A stretch of DNA of 64,000 nt from Thalassobellus sediminis (GTDB taxonomy: Bacteria > Bacteroidota > Bacteroidia > Flavobacteriales > Flavobacteriaceae). Numbering within the stretch: the stretch's first letter is position 1; the number at the start of each line of letters is the position of its first letter. The translations under genes were made by a program, and so were the position numbers. Positions 9,989-18,548 of the stretch are shown here, in pieces. The stretch lies in NCBI RefSeq assembly GCF_044386045.1, contig NZ_JBISCD010000039.1:434001-498000 (forward strand), written 5' to 3'. Below the pieces are notes generated by a model. It ran no database searches. It was not told the origin of the DNA and was given only the letters and a program-made list of their open reading frames with translations.

Positions 9989-10004
9989 AATATTATATAT
10001 TTTT

Positions 10005-10030
10005 AAAAGTCAGCATTAGCTGGCTTTTTT
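10005..10030 (+). terminator. Terminator between pheT and the convergent membrane-protein gene
   Basis: Stem AAAAGTCAGC / GCTGGCTTTT with loop ATTA and one G:U pair, then a T run. It sits between convergent stop codons (9988 and 10030) and could serve both strands because the flanks are A-rich on one side and T-rich on the other. Confidence 0.75.
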
Positions 10031-11250
10031 TATTGATGAGTTTTGGGTTTAGATTTATTAATAATAAAATGAGCTATAATAATGCTAAACGAAATAAAAA
10101 GATATAGATTAAAAACACCTAACCTTGGGCCTGAAGTTGGTTTATAAAGAACAAACGAAAAAATGAAAGTCAAAATATTTAAAATAACAACATAAAAAAC
10201 ATAGGTCTTATTTAGTAACAAGCTACGGTATGCGCTTAAATTAAATAAAAGTTTGAAATCGTTTAGAAAAAAAGCTCCAAAAATTGGCCAAAAATAAAAT
10301 AAAGGAATAACAAATAACCTTACTTCTCTAGCTTTAGTGTTTAAAAACACTATCAATGTATTAATGATTAAAGTTATTAAAAAAGCCTTAATCAATTTAC
10401 TATTTATAACACTTACCTGTTTTTTATTCCTATAATAATAACATAAAAAATACAAAGGCAAAGCATATATCAATAACATCGAACAAATAGATTCAATAGC
10501 AAATTGAAAACTTTGCAAATTCCATTTAATATATGAAAATCGTTGTAAAAAATATTGTTTTGAATCATGCTTAGAATCATTATCAACCATTATAATATAT
10601 ACATAAAACAAATACACTACTATAGGAATTAATATCCCAGATGTTTTTTTTAAAAACTCTAAACTCTTTAAATTTTCTGTTATACTTTTTTTAAAATTAT
10701 ATATAAAAACAAAAAACAATCCTGGTAATAATATAACACCACTCTCTCTTATAATTAGGCTAATTGAAAAAAGAAAAATAAACCACCAATACTTGTTTTT
10801 AAAAAACAATAATAAACTAGATAAAATAAAACAAAACTGCAACGGTTCATCATAAGTATAAACTGGCGGGAAAAATGCAAATAAATTAGAGAAACATAAA
10901 AAATATGCAATCATACTGATAAGACTAAATTTTGAGTTTTGCGTTATTTGCTTCGATAGAAAATATATAAGCACACCACTTAAAAACAAAAAGAAAAAAT
11001 TTACAATTACAAATGAAAGTCCTATTTCTAAATTTAAAATATTTGATAATCCTTCAATGCACCAAGTAGTAATTTTTCTTCTAAGAAATACTGGGTGGAA
11101 TTTATGTAAATTAACCGTTTCTGATAATGCCTCATTAGATATTGAAAGACCTCCTCCATTTATCATAGTAGTTATTCCTGTTTTCAAATGTATAAACAGA
11201 ATAAACAAAGTAAAGAATGCACTAATTAAAATCGTACCGACTTGTTTCAT
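10030..11250 (-). CDS. Multi-pass membrane protein, possible GT-C type glycosyltransferase
   Basis: 406 residues with roughly nine to eleven hydrophobic segments spread over the whole length. Short loops carry FHPVFLRRK (about 50-60), VYTYDEPLQ (about 130) and SLIIRESGVILLPG (about 165); an acidic residue in the first loops and such membrane layout are reminiscent of the GT-C (polyprenyl-phosphate sugar) transferases, but I see no decisive signature. Cytoplasmic-membrane protein of unknown function. Transcribed alone, converging on pheT. Very AT-rich even for this window. Confidence 0.6.
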   Translation of the reverse strand: MKQVGTILISAFFTLFILFIHLKTGITTMINGGGLSISNEALSETVNLHKFHPVFLRRKITTWCIEGLSNILNLEIGLSFVIVNFFFLFLSGVLIYFLSKQITQNSKFSLISMIAYFLCFSNLFAFFPPVYTYDEPLQFCFILSSLLLFFKNKYWWFIFLFSISLIIRESGVILLPGLFFVFIYNFKKSITENLKSLEFLKKTSGILIPIVVYLFYVYIIMVDNDSKHDSKQYFLQRFSYIKWNLQSFQFAIESICSMLLIYALPLYFLCYYYRNKKQVSVINSKLIKAFLITLIINTLIVFLNTKAREVRLFVIPLFYFWPIFGAFFLNDFKLLFNLSAYRSLLLNKTYVFYVVILNILTFIFSFVLYKPTSGPRLGVFNLYLFISFSIIIAHFIINKSKPKTHQ

Positions 11251-11343
11251 GTATTAATTTATGAGTACAAACTTATAAAAGAAATCTTATAAAATCTTAC
11301 TTATTTTTTGTATATTTAAGAGAACACATAAACATAAGACATC

Positions 11344-11580
11344 ATGATTGATTCAAACTATATCAAAATTTATACTGGAGAATTAATAATTGTACAACGT
11401 ATAATTTCTGAACTAGAAAAATTAGATATTATCCCTGTACTTAAAGATCAGACAGACTCTGGTTTACTTCCAATATTTGGTACATCAAATACTATTTTCA
11501 AACAGGTTTATGTTCACAAAGATGAAATTGAAAAAGCAACTCCAATTATTGAAAGCATTACTACAGAATTAAAAGACTAA
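11344..11580 (+). CDS. DUF2007 domain protein
   Basis: 78 residues covering one DUF2007 domain ('putative prokaryotic signal transducing protein'): YIKIYTGELIIVQRIISELE, a Gly/Pro loop, and QVYVHKDEIEKATPIIES. Cytoplasmic, no signal peptide. The biochemical role of the family is not established. Monocistronic, with a strong terminator directly behind it. Confidence 0.8.
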   Translation: MIDSNYIKIYTGELIIVQRIISELEKLDIIPVLKDQTDSGLLPIFGTSNTIFKQVYVHKDEIEKATPIIESITTELKD

Positions 11581-11596
11581 TATTAATCTTTATAAT

Positions 11597-11638
11597 AAAA
11601 AAAGGATGCTCTGAATAAATTCAGAGCATCCTTTTTTT
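11597..11638. terminator. Bidirectional intrinsic terminator
   Basis: GGATGCTCTGAA / TTCAGAGCATCC with a TAAA loop, an A run on the left and T run on the right. It lies between the convergent DUF2007 (stop 11580) and ABC-F (stop 11659) genes and is symmetrical enough to end both transcripts. Confidence 0.9.
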
Positions 11639-11658
11639 ATACTTACTATTTAAGACCT

Positions 11659-13278
11659 TTAAACAGTATACATTTTATCACGCAATTCCTTTATTTTCTT
11701 GTCTTGCATGTATTCATCAAACGTTGTGTATCTATCAATAACGCCATTTGGAGTTAATTCTACCACTCTATTACCTACCGTTTGCGCAAACTCATGATCG
11801 TGTGTTGTGAATAAAATAGTGCCTTTAAAATTCTTTAATGAATTATTAAATGCTGTAATACTCTCTAAATCTAAGTGATTTGTTGGCTCATCTAATTGAA
11901 GTACATTCGCTCTTGTCATCATCATTCTAGATAACATACAACGTACTTTTTCTCCTCCAGATAATACCGATGATTTTTTGAAAGCCTCTTCCCCACTAAA
12001 AATCATTTTTCCTAAAAAACCACGAATGTTAACTTCTTCACGTTCCTCTTCGGTTTTCGCCCATTGGCGTAACCAATCAATAAGCGTTAAATCATTATTA
12101 AAAAACTCACTATTATCTAATGGTAAATATGATTGTGTAGTTGTTACACCCCATGCAAACTTACCTACATCAGCTTGTTCTTTATTATTTATAATTTGAT
12201 AAAAAGCTGTTGTTGCTCTAGAATCTCTTGAGAATACAACTACTTTATCACCTTTTACTAAATTTAAATCAATATTTCTAAACAATACTTCACCATCAGT
12301 AGAAGCACTTAAACCTTCAATATTAAGAATTTGATCTCCAGCTTCTCTTTCGCGTTCAAAAATAATAGCAGGATAACGACGGCTTGTTCTTCTAATATCA
12401 CCAATATCAAGTTTATCAATCATCTTTTTTCTACTAGTTGCTTGTTTACTTTTTGCAACATTGGCAGAAAAACGACGAATAAACTCTTCTAACTCTTTCT
12501 TTTTCTCTTCGGCTTTTTTGTTTTGTTGTGCGTGTTGGCGTGCTGCTAATTGAGACGACTCATACCAAAACGTATAATTACCAGAATAATGATTTACCTT
12601 TCCAAAATCGATATCAGAAATATGTGTACAAACAGCATCTAAAAAGTGTCTATCGTGCGATACTACAATCACACAATTATCATAATTAGCTAAAAAGTTT
12701 TCTAACCATGAAATAGTTTCATAATCTAAATCATTGGTAGGCTCATCCATAATTAAGACATCCGGATTTCCAAATAAAGCTTGTGCTAATAACACACGTA
12801 CTTTTTGTTTTCCATCTAAATCGCCCATTAATGTATAATGAAACTCTTCTTTAATACCTAAGTTAGATAACATGGCGGCTGCATTACTATCGGCATTCCA
12901 ACCATCCATTTCTTCAAAACGTACTTGAAGCTCACCTATCTTATCAGCATTTTCATCAGAATAATCAGCATAAAGCGCATCTATTTGAGTTTTAATCTCA
13001 AACAATGGTTTATTTCCCATTAAAATAGTTTCTAAAACGGTGTGCTCATCATATAAATTATGATCTTGCTCTAACACAGACATACGCTTTCCAGATTCTA
13101 AAGACACATGACCTGAAGTTGGCTCTTGCTTGCCTGAAATAATCTTTAACAAAGTTGATTTCCCTGCTCCGTTTGCACCAATGATGCCGTAGCAATTACC
13201 ATTATTAAATGTGGTATTTACTTCATCAAAAAGAACACGTTTTCCGAATTGAACCGAAAGATTAGATACTGATAACAT
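11659..13278 (-). CDS. ABC-F family ATPase (YbiT/YkpA-like), asymmetric nucleotide sites
   Basis: 539 residues, two ABC domains joined by a charged linker (about 240-310) and no membrane segments: a soluble ribosome-associated ABC-F protein. Domain 1 has an intact Walker A (G34-ANGAGK40-ST), a modified signature LDGKQ (154-158) and DEPTNDLD. Domain 2 has lost its Walker A (residues 349-357 read F-S-R-D-S-R-A-T-T, no Lys) but keeps LSGGE (439-443), DEPTNHLD (463-470) and the switch His (TTHDHEF). Because each ATP is held by Walker A of one domain and the signature of the other, one site looks complete and the other degenerate. Likely role: translation quality control. A TAnnTTTG-like octamer (CAAAAGTA on the plus strand, 13391-13398) may be its -7 element, giving a leader of about 100 nt. 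Confidence 0.9.
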   Translation of the reverse strand: MLSVSNLSVQFGKRVLFDEVNTTFNNGNCYGIIGANGAGKSTLLKIISGKQEPTSGHVSLESGKRMSVLEQDHNLYDEHTVLETILMGNKPLFEIKTQIDALYADYSDENADKIGELQVRFEEMDGWNADSNAAAMLSNLGIKEEFHYTLMGDLDGKQKVRVLLAQALFGNPDVLIMDEPTNDLDYETISWLENFLANYDNCVIVVSHDRHFLDAVCTHISDIDFGKVNHYSGNYTFWYESSQLAARQHAQQNKKAEEKKKELEEFIRRFSANVAKSKQATSRKKMIDKLDIGDIRRTSRRYPAIIFEREREAGDQILNIEGLSASTDGEVLFRNIDLNLVKGDKVVVFSRDSRATTAFYQIINNKEQADVGKFAWGVTTTQSYLPLDNSEFFNNDLTLIDWLRQWAKTEEEREEVNIRGFLGKMIFSGEEAFKKSSVLSGGEKVRCMLSRMMMTRANVLQLDEPTNHLDLESITAFNNSLKNFKGTILFTTHDHEFAQTVGNRVVELTPNGVIDRYTTFDEYMQDKKIKELRDKMYTV

Positions 13279-13553
13279 AGAGATTGTTTTATATTTTACT
13301 CAGATGTTTATAATTTATTAATAAAGACTTGATAAACTTTCAATATAATAAGATTTACTCCTTGACATATATCTGTTTTGAAAGTTTTTGCAAAAGTAGA
13401 AAAATCAATTGGTAAGACGAAACATAGCGCATCTATTTTTCTGTAATCTCTCTTGCTATACGGTTTGTTGATGTAAAAAGATTTAACAACGCATTAACAT
13501 GAGTTTATGAATACAAGCTATATTTTTGTTAGTAATTATTTGCAGAGGGACTT

Positions 13554-14981
13554 ATGAAATTATTTTTATCAGTTATTATATCATCACTTATGCTTTTTGG
13601 ATGTGAAAATGATTCCAATAAGGCTGAAGGTAATTTTGCCTATTTGGGTGGTGAAATTATTAACCCAAATAATAACTTAATAATTTTATCTAAATCGAAC
13701 ACTGTCATAGATACTATTAAGCTAGATGGCAGAAACAGATTTATATATAAAATCAACAACCTAAAAGAAGGCATTTATACTTTTAAACATGGTGGCGAAT
13801 TTCAAATAGTTTTTTTAGAACCAAATGATAGTCTACTATTAAGATTAAACACCATAGATTTTGATGAATCTTTAGTGTTTACTGGTGTTGGAGCTAAAAA
13901 AAACAACTACTTAATTAATGACTTTCTAGAAAATGAGAAAATTGAAAAAAAAATTTACAAGTATTGTCAGCTAAGTCCAGAAGATTATCAAGACAAATTA
14001 GATTCACTCTCATTACTAAAAAAACAAAAACTAACTGCTTTTTTAAAAAAATATAAACCTTCTAATTTATTTGAAAAAATAGCAAAAACCAATAACGAAT
14101 ATAACTACTACTTTAGTAAAGAAGTATACCCGTTATGGCACCGTGGCGATAGCAAAAAAGATGTTTTAAAATCGTTACCAAAAGATTTTTACAATTACAG
14201 AAAAAATGTTAGCTATAATGATAGTTTATTAAAGGAAAATAATTTCATTTATAATAATTTTTTAAAATCTAGTTTCAACAATTTAGCTCTTCAAGAACAT
14301 TTTGGCCATCATAAACTTGATGATCAATTTAAAAGAAGTGATTTATGCTATAATATAGACCGGCTTAATCTTATAGATAGTTTAGTTAGTAATCCGTATA
14401 TAAAGGATGATTTACTGTATCACTTTACAGTAAACTATATTTCGAGAAATAAAGACTTAAAAAATAATGATGTGATTTTAAACGCCTACTTGAAAAAAAG
14501 TAAAGATGAAAAAGGTAAAAAAATGATAACGCGTTTTACTAATTCAATAAATAATTTAAAAATTGGATCGGTAATTCCGAACGTTACTTTAATTAACTAT
14601 AAAAATGATGAATTAAATATTAATAACCTTGTTAATTCTCCAACTGTTATAAGTTTTTGGTCTCATACATATTACGCCCACTTTAAAGATAACCACATAA
14701 AAATCAACGGTTTAAAGAAAAAATATCCTGAAGTTAGGTTTATTTCTATTAATATTGATGACTACGACATAAAAAAATCGAAACAGTTTTTAAAAGAAAA
14801 CCGCTATTCATGTAGTGATGAATATCACTTTAAAAATCCTGAAGCATCAATTGAAACTTTTGCAATTCATCCTATGACTAAAACTATTCTTATAGATGAA
14901 AACAAAAAGATTGCAAATAGTAATACCAATATATTTTCTAGAAATTTTGAAGAACAACTTTTAGGCTTAATTAATAAATAG
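13554..14981 (+). CDS. Lipoprotein with thioredoxin-fold (TlpA-like) domain lacking CxxC
   Basis: 475 residues. Lipobox LMLFGC17 marks a lipoprotein. Residues about 25-120 look like the DUF4369-type N-terminal domain of flavobacterial TlpA/ResA-like proteins, 130-320 are helical and Lys/Asn rich, and 335-475 follow the thioredoxin fold (GSVIPNVTLINYKNDELNINNL, then SPTVISFW, VRFISINIDD). At the place of the WCxxC redox site the sequence is FWSHTYYAHF, with no cysteine, so it should not be a thiol oxidoreductase. Monocistronic; TATTTTTG at 13521-13528 is a plausible -7 element, though no TTG lies at the right distance. Role unknown. Confidence 0.7.
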   Translation: MKLFLSVIISSLMLFGCENDSNKAEGNFAYLGGEIINPNNNLIILSKSNTVIDTIKLDGRNRFIYKINNLKEGIYTFKHGGEFQIVFLEPNDSLLLRLNTIDFDESLVFTGVGAKKNNYLINDFLENEKIEKKIYKYCQLSPEDYQDKLDSLSLLKKQKLTAFLKKYKPSNLFEKIAKTNNEYNYYFSKEVYPLWHRGDSKKDVLKSLPKDFYNYRKNVSYNDSLLKENNFIYNNFLKSSFNNLALQEHFGHHKLDDQFKRSDLCYNIDRLNLIDSLVSNPYIKDDLLYHFTVNYISRNKDLKNNDVILNAYLKKSKDEKGKKMITRFTNSINNLKIGSVIPNVTLINYKNDELNINNLVNSPTVISFWSHTYYAHFKDNHIKINGLKKKYPEVRFISINIDDYDIKKSKQFLKENRYSCSDEYHFKNPEASIETFAIHPMTKTILIDENKKIANSNTNIFSRNFEEQLLGLINK

Positions 14982-14983
14982 CC

Positions 14984-15787
14984 CTATAGTTTATAGTGGT
15001 TCATAATGAGTTTTTCATAAACGGTGTCTGGTAAAACTCGTTTTAAAACAATAGAAAATTTCTGCATAAACTCCCCTACTTTATAATGTACTTTAGGTGT
15101 ACTTGTATTTATAATTTTAAATACTTCTTTTGCCATTAAATACGGATCGCTACCATTATCAACATGCGTATTCATAAGGTCTAAAGTATCACCGTAAGGC
15201 TTTTTATAAGGAGAATCATCTAAAAGCGGAGCGTGGTATCTTCCTGCAGCAATATTAGTAGCAAAATCACCCGGAGCTACATTAGTCATTTTTATATTAA
15301 AATCTTTTATTTCCATTCTAAAAGCCTCCGTTAAAAGTTCTAAAGCACCTTTACTAGCACTATAAATACCTCTATAAGGCAAGCCCATATAACCTGCTAT
15401 TGATGTAATGTTAATAATTAAACCAGATTGTTGTTTACGCATTTGTGGCAATACCGCTTTAATAACTTTTATGGGGCCGAAAAAATTAGTTTCAAAATTA
15501 GCTTTAATTTCTTCTTCTGGTACTTCTTCAATAGGCCCCGTAATTCCGGCTCCTGCATTATTTATTACAACATCTAATTGTCCTTCTGTTTCAATTATAG
15601 TCTTAACTGTTTGTAAAACAGTATCATTATTCGCTACATCTAAAGCTAAAATAGGAAACTTGCTTTCAGGATAATTATCTGGATTTCTGCTGGTTCCATA
15701 AACTTTAAAACCTTTTTCACTTAAAAACTCTCCTATAGATTTACCAATACCAGAAGAACCTCCTGTTATTAAAACAACTTTAGACAT
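14984..15787 (-). CDS. Short-chain dehydrogenase/reductase (SDR)
   Basis: 267 residues with the classical SDR pattern: cofactor loop TGGSSGIG (8-15), NNAG (about 74-77), catalytic Ser in the IINITSIAGYMG segment and YSASK with the Tyr/Lys pair (about 142-146). The residues after the cofactor beta strand (GTSRNPD) favour NADP(H). Substrate unknown; the closest familiar types reduce or oxidise lipid or sugar alcohols. It converges on the TlpA-like lipoprotein gene with only 2 bp between stop codons. Confidence 0.88.
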   Translation of the reverse strand: MSKVVLITGGSSGIGKSIGEFLSEKGFKVYGTSRNPDNYPESKFPILALDVANNDTVLQTVKTIIETEGQLDVVINNAGAGITGPIEEVPEEEIKANFETNFFGPIKVIKAVLPQMRKQQSGLIINITSIAGYMGLPYRGIYSASKGALELLTEAFRMEIKDFNIKMTNVAPGDFATNIAAGRYHAPLLDDSPYKKPYGDTLDLMNTHVDNGSDPYLMAKEVFKIINTSTPKVHYKVGEFMQKFSIVLKRVLPDTVYEKLIMNHYKL

Positions 15788-15910
15788 ACTCTTTATTATT
15801 TATTCCTTAAAAATACAATATTAATTATAAGATATCCTCTAATGAGGAAATGTTCAAAAACTAAAAAATCTTGATTCGCCATAGCTTTCAAGATTTGAGT
15901 TTATTGTACA

Positions 15911-16014
15911 AAAAAAGGCAAGCTACCTACATCACACCGCTACGACCATTTACCTTTGCTTCGTTCCCGACCTGGAGGATTCAACAGGAGCTGGTTGTGT
16001 AGGACTTGCCGAGT
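15911..16014 (-). ncRNA. ffs: Signal recognition particle RNA (small bacterial type, 4.5S)
   Basis: Read on the minus strand, the ends pair (GGCAAGTCCTACAC with GATGTAGGTAGCTTGCC) and the middle holds the conserved SRP helix 8 features: the CCTCCAGGTCGGGAACGAAG block that binds Ffh, with asymmetric and symmetric loops. The 3' end runs into GCTTGCC followed by a T run, an intrinsic terminator. The length, about 100 nt, fits the small bacterial SRP RNA. It acts with Ffh and FtsY in co-translational targeting of membrane proteins. A canonical promoter lies directly upstream. Confidence 0.93.
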
Positions 16015-16015
16015 G

Positions 16016-16045
16016 CAAAGATACAACCTTTTAAAAATTTCACAA
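16016..16045 (-). promoter_or_regulatory. Promoter of the SRP RNA gene
   Basis: On the minus strand: TTG (16045-16043), exactly 19 bp, then TATCTTTG (16023-16016). This is a perfect consensus promoter for the phylum's primary sigma factor and fits a highly expressed stable RNA. Transcription would start about 16010, at the first bases of the SRP stem. Confidence 0.85.
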
Positions 16046-16099
16046 TGATTTTTTAAACTGATTTTAAATAAATACCTTGCTTAAAATTTTACAGTAGCC

Positions 16100-17134
16100 A
16101 TGAAAATTATTAAATACTTAGCAATCATATTTTTAAGCGGATCTCTTATTGCATGTGGATCAAAAACAGGTCATAAAAAAAATGATTTTTCTATTAAAAC
16201 TAACGCTATAAAAGGTAATATCTCTATCAATGAGACCCTAAAACTATCTATAGAAAACAAAAAAAAATATACAATAGATTCTATCACTTATACTTTTGAA
16301 GGCAAATATATAAGTGATAAAATTAGTTTGAAAAATCGAAAATTAGGAAAACAAACAATTGAAGCTAATGTATATTTCAACAACGAAAAGCAAACTGTAA
16401 ATACTACGATTACTATTTTAAATAATGAAGCACCTAAAATTTACACGTATAAGATTATTAATGAATACCCGCACGATATAACATCTTATACACAAGGCAT
16501 TGAATTTGCTAATGATAATTTATATGAAAGTACTGGTCAATACAAAGAATCTAAACTCAGACATATTGATTATAAAACAGGTGACATCATAAAAAACATA
16601 GATTTAGCAGATGAATACTTTGGCGAAGGTTTAACTATTTTACATGATAAAGTATATCAATTAACTTGGAGAGAAGGTACAGGATTTGTTTACGATATTA
16701 ATTCTTTCAACAAATTAAGTAGCTTTAAATATGGTAATAGTAAAGAAGGCTGGGGACTTTGCAATAATGATAACATAATATATAAAAGTGATGGTACAGA
16801 AAAAATATGGCTATTAACCCCTGAAACTTTAGTTGAAGAATCTTTTATTCAAGTATATACAAACAAAGGAAAAATTATTGGTATCAATGAAATGGAATGG
16901 ATAAATGGAAACATTTATGCAAACCGATACCAAAAAGATGGCGTTGCGATTATTAATCCTAAAAACGGAGCCGTAATTGGTGTTATAGATTTTTCGCCTT
17001 TAAAAAAGTTAGTAACTCAACACCAAGGTTTAGACGTACTAAACGGGATTGCTTTCAACCCAATTACAAAAACAGTATTTGTTACTGGAAAACGTTGGGA
17101 TAAATTATTTGAAGTTGAGATTATTGAAAAGTAA
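16100..17134 (+). CDS. Glutaminyl-peptide cyclotransferase (bacterial/plant-type) lipoprotein
   Basis: 344 residues. Lipobox SGSLIAC19 places it as a lipoprotein in the envelope. Residues about 30-110 form a small beta domain; 115-344 match the five-bladed propeller glutamine cyclotransferase family (YPHDITSYTQGIEFANDNLYESTGQY, then YFGEGLTILHDKVYQLTW and NEMEWINGNIYANRYQ). The enzyme cyclises N-terminal glutamine to pyroglutamate on exported proteins. In Bacteroidota this is physiologically important because signal peptidase I often leaves Gln at the new N-terminus, as seen for several exported proteins in this window (for example after FAQ and YSQ). Monocistronic. Confidence 0.9.
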   Translation: MKIIKYLAIIFLSGSLIACGSKTGHKKNDFSIKTNAIKGNISINETLKLSIENKKKYTIDSITYTFEGKYISDKISLKNRKLGKQTIEANVYFNNEKQTVNTTITILNNEAPKIYTYKIINEYPHDITSYTQGIEFANDNLYESTGQYKESKLRHIDYKTGDIIKNIDLADEYFGEGLTILHDKVYQLTWREGTGFVYDINSFNKLSSFKYGNSKEGWGLCNNDNIIYKSDGTEKIWLLTPETLVEESFIQVYTNKGKIIGINEMEWINGNIYANRYQKDGVAIINPKNGAVIGVIDFSPLKKLVTQHQGLDVLNGIAFNPITKTVFVTGKRWDKLFEVEIIEK

Positions 17135-17197
17135 AATAGTTATTATTTTCTCGGTAAAATTTTTCACTCTTTTGTCATAATTGTTACCTAAAAATCA

Positions 17198-17235
17198 GGC
17201 TTTAAAAAGTATCTTTGTGATACTATTTTAAAGCC
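17198..17235 (+). promoter_or_regulatory. Long inverted repeat at the cydA promoter
   Basis: Left arm GGCTTTAAAAAGTATC (17198-17213), loop TTTGT, right arm GATACTATTTTAAAGCC (17219-17235): 16 paired bases with one bulged base. The -7-like octamer TATCTTTG (17210-17217) lies inside the repeat, and the cydA ATG is only 8 bp beyond it. Since transcription would begin near 17222-17224, the full hairpin would not be in the RNA, which favours a protein-binding operator, perhaps for an oxygen or redox regulator. No good TTG (-33) element is present. Confidence 0.6.
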
Positions 17236-17242
17236 TAATTTT

Positions 17243-18547
17243 ATGGATAATTTAGATGCTGCTAGGTTACAAATGGCATTTACCCTAATTTTTCACATTG
17301 TGTTTGCTTGTATTGGTATGGTAATGCCTTTTTTTATGATTGTTGCTCATAAAAAATGGCTAAACACAAAAGATCCTATTTATTTAAAACTAACTAAATC
17401 ATGGCAAAAAGGTGTTGCCATTTTTTTTGTTACAGGCGCAGTTTCTGGAACTGCCTTATCATTTGAATTGGGGTTATTGTGGCCAGAATTCATGAAATAT
17501 GCTGGTCCTATAATAGGCATGCCTTTTTCATTAGAAGGTGCTGCTTTTTTTGTTGAAGCCATAGCCTTAGGATTTTATTTATATGGTTGGAAAAAACTGC
17601 CTGAAAAATTTCATTGGCTTACAGGTGTTATTGTTGGTATTTCTGGTGTTTTGTCGGGTATACTCGTAGTATCTGCTAATGGATGGATGAATGCACCTTC
17701 TGGGTTTGATTATATAAATGGTGAATTTTTAAATATAGACCCCGTAAAAGCCTTGTTCAATCCTGCTTGGTTTACTCAAGCTTTACACATGACACTTGCT
17801 GCCTTTACAGCAACAGGGTTTGCTGTAGCAGGTATTCATGCTTTTCAAATATATAAGAAGCAACATGTAGAACTTCATAAAAAAGCTTTTAAAATCGCCA
17901 TAACCTTTGGAGCTATTGCTGCTATTTTACAACCATTAAGTGGCGATATTTCTGCAAAAGATATAGCACAACGCCAACCAGCTAAATTAGCTGCTATGGA
18001 AGCCCATTATAAAACAAGCAAAGGCGCTCCTCTTTATATTGGAGGGATTGTAGATGAAGAAAAACAAGAAGTATCGTATAAAATTGAAATTCCGAAGGCG
18101 CTTTCTTTTTTAGCGTTTGGAGATTTTGATGCCGAAGTAAAAGGACTTAACGATTTTCCTGAAGATGAAAGACCTAAAGTTGCCATTGTACATTATGCAT
18201 TTCAAGTTATGGTGGGTATTGGCACGCTACTTTTAATAGTTGGAATTTTATTTTTTATAAGTTTAAAAAAGAAAAAATGGTGGCTTAATAAACGGTTTTG
18301 GTTGCTATTTACCATATTAGCTCCTATGGGGTTTATAGCACTAGAAGCTGGTTGGATAGTTACCGAAGTTGGTAGACAACCATGGATTATTCATAATATT
18401 ATGAAAACAAAAGATGCCGTTACTCCCATGCCAGGAATGGTATATAGCTTTTATATGTATGTGGTACTTTACAGCATACTAACTGTAGCTGTAACATGGC
18501 TTATGATGCGTCAAATAAAATCGCTTAACAATTCTAAACTAGCTTAA
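17243..18547 (+). CDS. cydA: Cytochrome bd quinol oxidase subunit I
   Basis: 434 residues, typical of the short Q-loop form. Nine or so membrane helices; His18 in the first helix (FTLIFHIVFACIGM) is the expected high-spin heme b ligand position, and the GRQPW motif near residue 380 is the conserved quinol-site signature. With CydB it reduces oxygen to water at the inner membrane, pumping no protons but generating a gradient by charge separation; it has high oxygen affinity. cydB starts 1 bp after the stop codon. Confidence 0.97.
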   Translation: MDNLDAARLQMAFTLIFHIVFACIGMVMPFFMIVAHKKWLNTKDPIYLKLTKSWQKGVAIFFVTGAVSGTALSFELGLLWPEFMKYAGPIIGMPFSLEGAAFFVEAIALGFYLYGWKKLPEKFHWLTGVIVGISGVLSGILVVSANGWMNAPSGFDYINGEFLNIDPVKALFNPAWFTQALHMTLAAFTATGFAVAGIHAFQIYKKQHVELHKKAFKIAITFGAIAAILQPLSGDISAKDIAQRQPAKLAAMEAHYKTSKGAPLYIGGIVDEEKQEVSYKIEIPKALSFLAFGDFDAEVKGLNDFPEDERPKVAIVHYAFQVMVGIGTLLLIVGILFFISLKKKKWWLNKRFWLLFTILAPMGFIALEAGWIVTEVGRQPWIIHNIMKTKDAVTPMPGMVYSFYMYVVLYSILTVAVTWLMMRQIKSLNNSKLA

Positions 18548-18548
18548 T

